From Symsagittifera roscoffensis (Eukaryota; Xenacoelomorpha; Acoela; Convolutidae): a stretch of 64,000 bases of DNA. Each line of letters opens with the position of its first letter. Within the stretch, counting starts at the first letter, position 1. Below the pieces are notes generated by a model, which was given only the letters and a program-made list of their open reading frames with translations, was not told where the DNA came from and made no database searches. A program made the position numbers and the translations under genes. Of the stretch, positions 58,924-64,000 are shown piece after piece. The stretch lies in NCBI RefSeq assembly GCF_963678635.1, contig NC_087066.1:50153581-50217580 (forward strand). The letters are read 5' to 3'.

Positions 58924-60429
58924 TTATTTCCTGACAAAGATTGAGTCAATGACAACTGCACATTGTTGATACAAGGTGACCACAACAACAGTTCGTTGGT
59001 TATGGAGCAGTTCCTTCTTCTTTTCTAGAGTTTTTTTAGCCTCGTCAATGCTAGAATCAACTTCGTCCAGCTGGTCCTTGAGAGCTAAAGGAGTCATTCG
59101 CTTGAAAACATGCATTCCTCTCGCAAATCTTCAGCATGCCCTCTTTTTCGTGAATTTTCTTCTACTTTCGACTCCGTGGATTTCTTATATTCAGAAGCTG
59201 CTTGGCGAACTGTCACATAACTCAGCTGGAAAATTGAACGCCTTTTCGAAATCGTCGCGGCTAAACACTTCCTGAATGATACGCATACTGTCGTATATTT
59301 CTGGCAAAAAACCGTTCCGGTGTTGACTCTCAGCGAACTTCATGCGCGAGAACCCTGATTCTGTGTTCATGTTGTGTGGGTAAACTAGCAACACAAACTC
59401 ACAAAGATCCCAAAGACTTCCACTGTTGCAACAGTGATTTCTCGAAGCACTCTCGCAAGGATAAGTTCCCATTCATACACAGCTTAGCAGTAGTAAACTC
59501 GTCTAGGACATACACACTCACTAGGCCGAAAAAATTAGCCAATCGGACTGTTCTAAATGCTTTTCAAGCGAACACAGAGCCGACTGAACTATAGGAACAT
59601 TGGAACAGAAAAGTTTTTTGTTCACAGGCGAGAATACCATGGGCACAACAACTCCGCCACTGTTTTTCTTGTAAAGATCTATAGCATACTTCTTAGGGTT
59701 TATATCCAAAGACATAAAAACCCGTGTCCTTACCAATCATCGTACTACAGTTAGCAGTCATTGCGTATAGCACTTTGTGAAGTGGAATGTCGAAAAATCC
59801 GAGAGCAGCAAAAGTTGCATCAAATATATTCTGCGATGACACGAGCTTGCAATCAGAAAGCGATTTGGTATTTGTAGACACAAAGAGTCAGTATCGAACA
59901 CCGTCCGCATATTAAACAACCCAGAGTTCAACCCTTGTTTTACCATTATAAGATGTTTCGTCGAGATGAATACCGACAAACTTGTCTTTCAATTCACTTT
60001 TCAAATTGTGCGAGCGTATGGGGCTATTCCGTGAACTGCCACATAGGTTGCTTTCGTCATTCCACATGTAATATTAGCGTGGCCCGAATCGGGAAAAATC
60101 TGTTTGTACTTCCCGCGAGCACTAGATGCCGAATCACTGGAAGCGAAAGGCTGGCCGTTCACTACAATATCAAGAACATAAATAATAAGTGCTCTCAATC
60201 GCTGGCAATCAGTCTGAGAATATGTTGCTGTCCTAATGTTGGGAGTTGCAGCGCGCGCAGTTACCGCTTTCTTGTGGAGCTGAGTCTCTTCATGTTGCTT
60301 TAGATCGAATCGCCCATGTGAAATCCGAAAAACGCGATTATCCAATTTGCATCGGACTTGATCCTGGTTCTCTGCTTTGGCCCAAGAAAACTCCTCGAGT
60401 AGAGCTGATGACACAGTACATTTTCCCAT
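58924..60429 (-). pseudogene. Decayed hAT-like transposase in a CCDC148-like intron
   Basis: Minus-strand pieces read in order as a hAT-type protein. First comes an N-terminal zinc-finger-like block (VRCKLDNRVFRISHGRFDLK, then QHEETQLHKK), in which the second Cys of CxxC is replaced by Asp. Next is a KQIFPDSGHANITCGMTKAT block ending VHGIAPYA. After a stop at about 60001 comes FVGIHLDETSYNG, a core with an acidic DET, then FDIPLHKVLYAMTANCSTMI. A block near 59520-59730 follows, then the C-terminal dimerisation-like region (VYPHNMNTESGFSRMKFAES, near 59345-59400). A charged coiled-coil tail lies at 58924-59115. At least three frame breaks show that it is dead. Confidence 0.75.
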
Positions 60430-60439
60430 TCATTGAAAA

Positions 60440-62525
60440 AAATCAACTTTCGAAAAAATGAAGGTATAAAAAAACCTTTAGAAAATAGACGCACTACGTG
60501 TAACTAATTAAAAACAATTAAAAACAAGAAATATGAACTCTGGCTCAAATAGGAACCATATGAACTAGTAAATATAATATGAACTAGTTGGCAGGCCTGA
60601 CGCAAGAGCTCTTGCCTTCTAATTGAGAAAGTTTTCTATGTAAAAAAAATCTAGTTTTTATCAGCTTGTCTATCAAAAAACGAATCAAAAACTGATTAAA
60701 CACTGAATCTCCAGTTCGTTTCCAATTGGCACAAGGTTTTGATAACAATACACTTGTGTGAAAAAAAAATCAAAACTCTTTGATTTTTTCTCAATTTGAA
60801 TAGCTTTTTTGTGCGTCTTTCGAGCTGATAAATTAAAAGAATCAAAAAGATCGGTCAAACATGATCAATGACTATTTACAAAAAGATAAGTTACAAATTT
60901 ATTTTACAAAAAGAAACAAAGTTTTCAATTTTTACAACTGTTAATGCTGAGGAAGCGCTTAACTAAGCTCCAAAAACCAGTTTCACAGAGCTAAACACTA
61001 AATATTGAGATTTTTCAAAAAAAATTTAGCTTAGGAATGAGCTTTTCGCATTAGTCGCTCGCTTTGAATTAAACTAAAATCAGAAATTTTAAATTCAATG
61101 TTGAAAATCACAAAAATGTTCAACTTCAACTTTAATTTCTCGTTTAAGAAACTTTTAAAAAACACCAAAAATCGACCGACTGAAAAGGATTTAATATGAT
61201 ATTTCACTTGTCTCATTCATGCCATTATTTGTGACAACTGATTTTAAGAGAAAAAATGTATTGAAAAATAGAACACGCGAAGACAAAAATTATCCTCTCT
61301 TCTAGCTGATCCGAAAACAAAAACATCCAAGGAAATGGTTGCCATAAACTTTTTTTGGAAATACGAAAATTTTTACCTCACAGAACCGACGAGAAACACA
61401 ACTATTAGCATCAAGCAAGCATTTAGTATTTACAGAATGTCCACTTGGCCAGCAACACGTAGTTTGACACCAATGGAATCTTAAACAAAAAGGCCAAAAG
61501 AAATGGTTGTCATAAAAAAATTCAATAATTTCTTTGGAATACGAAAAATTCGATCTCTGAAAAACACAGAAACACAGCCACTAGCATAAACCAAGCTTTA
61601 AAAAATTATTGAACAATCACCAAGCCGATAACTCGCAGTTAGAAGCCAATTAATCTGAGAATAAAAAAATGAAACGTTAATTGTTCTCATAAAATTATGT
61701 TGAGCGATTAAAAAGTTTGGACTTTTAACCTTTATTTAATCGACCGCGCTGATTTTTTACAAACATGAATAATCGTCTTTTATCCATGTACCAATGCAAA
61801 GGGATTTCACTAAACGGACAGAACAAGAGCCGAAACCATTTCAAACCGACAAAACAAGAGCCGATATCATTTAGGCAGAAAAAAAATTGTAAGCAAAAAA
61901 ATCAAAAAACCGGAAAATACTAGTCAAGTAGAGAAATTCTGAAAAACTACAGGAGTCAATCAACGGCACTTGAGACTGAAACAAAAATTGTCTACAGCGC
62001 AAAAAAATTGTGAGGTGGCAACTGAGCCGAGAAAACTATAGTGGCATGAGGCCCGAATTTGCTAAGGTTCGATAATAAAGCAACGTCAATTTCAATTAGA
62101 AATATGTAAGAAAAGTCTGATTCCCGATTCCAAGACACTTGCTCCCACAAGTGTTAAAATAACAGATTACACCAAAGAATCACAAAACGCTTTCCGTTAC
62201 AAAAGAAATATCTTAAACAAGAGGAGTAAAAAAAATGTGGCAACTAAGCTTACAAACCATAAGCAGATAACCCATAGGCCGATCATTTTTTGATATTAAA
62301 TATTTTAGGTTTCAAAAAACAGGGGCTCAACGGAGTCGAGCGTAGTCCCTTAACCTTTTATAAAGACTTTTCGTACCCCAGTAGTTAAATTTGAATTTTC
62401 AAGAAATTGAGCATGTTTCGTTGCTGGAGAATTGAATGTTTCAGAAATGATTCAGTGATTTTGTTAAACTAGTTGTTAACTGGAAAAAAGTCCATATTCG
62501 AGTTGGATAACGCTCAAAAGAATAG
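60440..62525. other. AT-rich intron sequence, no supported gene
   Basis: This is the remaining part of the 6.2-kb intron between exons A and B. Two weakly similar stretches (61330-61440 and 61490-61580, sharing 'aaatggttg(c/t)cata' and 'ttggaaatacgaaaa'-type blocks) suggest a small local duplication. Confidence 0.4.
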
Positions 62526-62529
62526 AATT

Positions 62530-63500
62530 TAAAAACAAGAATAGCCGATTGTTGTGCAAGTAGCTCAGAATGTTCCGACCATGGTCTTAAAAACATCTGA
62601 AAAGTTTTTTCAAATAAGTGACGTTTTATTCTACGTGGTTAGCTAAAAAGAACTGAACGAAACAGTTTAATAATCATAGTTAAATAGGCCAAATGGAAAA
62701 CAGTTTTAGAAGAAAATTGACTAGAACATAGCCAATTGAAGATTGGAGAAGAGCAATGAACGCAATTTAACATGAAAAAAAAACATTGACTTTCTTGAAA
62801 AAATCTCAACTTTCGAATTTCAAAAAAAAAGATGCCCTTTAAGCGCTTTGAGTTTCTAGAACAATTTATGATTGGCGCTTTTTTGACAACATGAACCCAA
62901 CTAGAGAAAACTGGATCAATAGGTAAAGTTTTTATTCCGCTGGAAATCTAGAAATTAAATTCCACTTTCGAAAATAGAAATCGTTCAAATTTTTTTGCGC
63001 CATTTCCACATTCGTATTTGGAAAGAGCTATTTACGTCACTTTCAGCAGATGAATTTCAATGGAACTCAAAAAGTGCATTATACTTAAGTGCATCAATAT
63101 TTTAAGACTTTTTCCTGAAAAAAAAAACAAAAAATCAGCAAGACCTCTAAAAGAGTCTTCACTACGTTCATTACTCTTTAAAAAACGAAATAAAAAATCG
63201 TAAAAATTTTTTTACTTTTTTTGCAGATATTTTTTTGAATTTTGATTACCAAAATGGCGCTTAAAACTCCACAAACTTAGCTTACTCGAGTTAAACTAAG
63301 TTTTCACGGCTTAATGTAAGCATAAATAAGCTATTGTAGTAAGCCTGGAAGCTCAATTTATTAATTCTAAATTAGAACAAAATAAAAATTTTAAACCAGT
63401 TTTTCTCGACACTGGAAAAATTTTTTCGAAATTTTAAAACTTCGTTTGAATTACGACTGAAAAGGCTTTTTATGACTTCCTCCCCATTTTCAAATCGTCA
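62530..63500. repeat. Dispersed repeat, copy 2 (related to 36140-36780)
   Basis: It shares 'ttgtgcaagtag', 'cgactgaaa' and 'cctccccattttcaa' blocks with the first copy in the same order. Within it, 62912-62945 also matches 40420-40455 almost exactly ('ggatcaataggtaaa', 'tttttattccgct'). Confidence 0.5.
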
Positions 63501-63654
63501 GAACAATAAACCATTTTTCCGATTCTTCGTTGTCTGATGAGTTCTTTGTGATACCCAGTTTTGCATGCAACAACATCCGAATACAAAAATCGCCCCCACT
63601 GCATGCTCAACATTTTGCTTGTGCACGTAAATACATCTTTTCAAGCGGACCAAC

Positions 63655-63793
63655 CTAATTATATGCAGGTATTCGACGTCCAATTCTCTTAGACGCTGTT
63701 TGAAGTTCTCATCCATCAAAACAACTTCTGCCATAAGAGAGCTCCATAAGTTGTCACGTGGAAAATCTGCCACCAATAAGTCAAGAGGAACAC
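63655..63793 (-). CDS. CCDC148: CCDC148-like exon A (most upstream in window)
   Basis: The acceptor is AAATTTAG before 63793 and the donor is AG|GTTGGT after 63655. It contributes 45 full codons, with two bases carried in and two carried out. It reads VPLDLLVADFPRDNLWSSLM and then a helical stretch ending YLHII. The split Arg codon joins exactly to the next exon and reproduces the family's 'IYRN'-type junction. Confidence 0.85.
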
Positions 63794-63824
63794 CTAAATT
63801 TACAAATGATTCAAATTAGGCAGA

Positions 63825-64000
63825 GTCGAACCGGAGCTTCGCAATACTTGTGATTCGTTACAAATTTATAAGCGACAACTGAGTCACTACAATTGTAGTT
63901 GAAAAATTTTGAGCTATAAAACATTTAGAAACTCGAACCCCCTCCCCCGATATTTCATCTTTTGTAAGCATTAAGCTATACTACTAGGTCATAGCAAAGG
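63825..64000 (-). repeat. SINE-like fragment at the window edge
   Basis: On the minus strand, ACCTAGTAGTATAGCTTAATG resembles an A-box region, followed by C/G-rich sequence and GGGTTCGAGT as a B-box-like block (near 63930-63940). A 'gagcttcgcaatac' block at 63834 recalls the other SINE copies. The element lies just upstream of exon A. Confidence 0.4.

Larger units (their letters stand above)
39872..63793 (-). other. CCDC148: CCDC148-like gene, seven 3' exons (5' end outside window)
   Basis: Seven exons on the minus strand join with compatible phases to give the last 396 codons of a coiled-coil protein. The order of blocks matches vertebrate CCDC148, which is about 590 residues. There is a helical region with a Pro-rich turn, a block reading IIRNVNNDWYIEDSMLF across the first junction, LDRLKRHFP, a TLLTEA-like block, charged coiled coil with WKEAKAEEARLEDELA, then VRVEAQRDPERT, LFSVNTFN, ALRQAGL and PPKPPRKD close to the C terminus. 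The N-terminal third must lie to the right of the window. The role of this family is not well established. It is a conserved coiled-coil protein of ciliated organisms, so a ciliary or centrosomal role is an inference. All introns are GT-AG, and acceptors are short T-runs before AG. One intron is 15.1 kb of satellite and another is 6.2 kb with transposon relics. Confidence 0.9.

Overview
The window is eukaryotic, from an AT-rich, repeat-dense animal genome, most likely an aquatic invertebrate with cilia. The evidence is a multi-exon gene with GT-AG introns that reads as CCDC148, together with metazoan-type transposon families: BEL/Pao, LINE, Penelope-like, hAT, tRNA-derived SINEs and fold-back MITEs. 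I could not resolve the phylum. No prokaryotic features are present.

Layout. (1) 1-3.1 kb: an open 452-codon frame of unknown family, running in from beyond the left edge, followed by a long 3' region with a perfect 31-bp palindrome and a diverged copy of a ~0.85-kb repeat called 'R' here. (2) 3.1-12.1 kb, mostly minus strand: a 5'-truncated LINE reverse transcriptase, a BEL/Pao element cut off in the middle of its reverse transcriptase, SINE-like pieces, long poly-G tracts and the GIY-YIG endonuclease end of a Penelope-like element. (3) 12.1-28.6 kb: a direct tandem duplication of an ~8.2-kb unit. Each unit holds R, a broken copy of the unknown gene, a second R, a Penelope-like reverse transcriptase remnant, and a fold-back MITE. 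(4) 28.6-39.8 kb: an old LINE with endonuclease and RT motifs, SINEs, a minisatellite, several inverted repeats and AT-rich intergenic DNA. (5) 39.87 kb to the right edge, minus strand: the last seven exons of the CCDC148-like gene, 396 codons in all, with intron phases that agree at every junction. One intron is about 15.1 kb and is almost entirely a satellite array with a ~148-bp monomer and higher-order repeats. The next intron upstream (6.2 kb) holds SINEs and a decayed hAT-like transposase.

Only two protein-coding units look open: CCDC148, a coiled-coil protein of ciliated animals, and the unknown ORF at the left edge. Everything else that resembles coding sequence is broken by stops, frameshifts or truncation. 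The best candidate for something undescribed is the unknown ORF family with its associated R repeats. R lies on both sides of the two pseudogene copies, which resembles an LTR-flanked single-ORF element, but a tandem gene array with a shared 3' region explains it equally well. No reverse transcriptase, integrase or transposase was seen between the R copies. The intronic satellite is the second notable structure.
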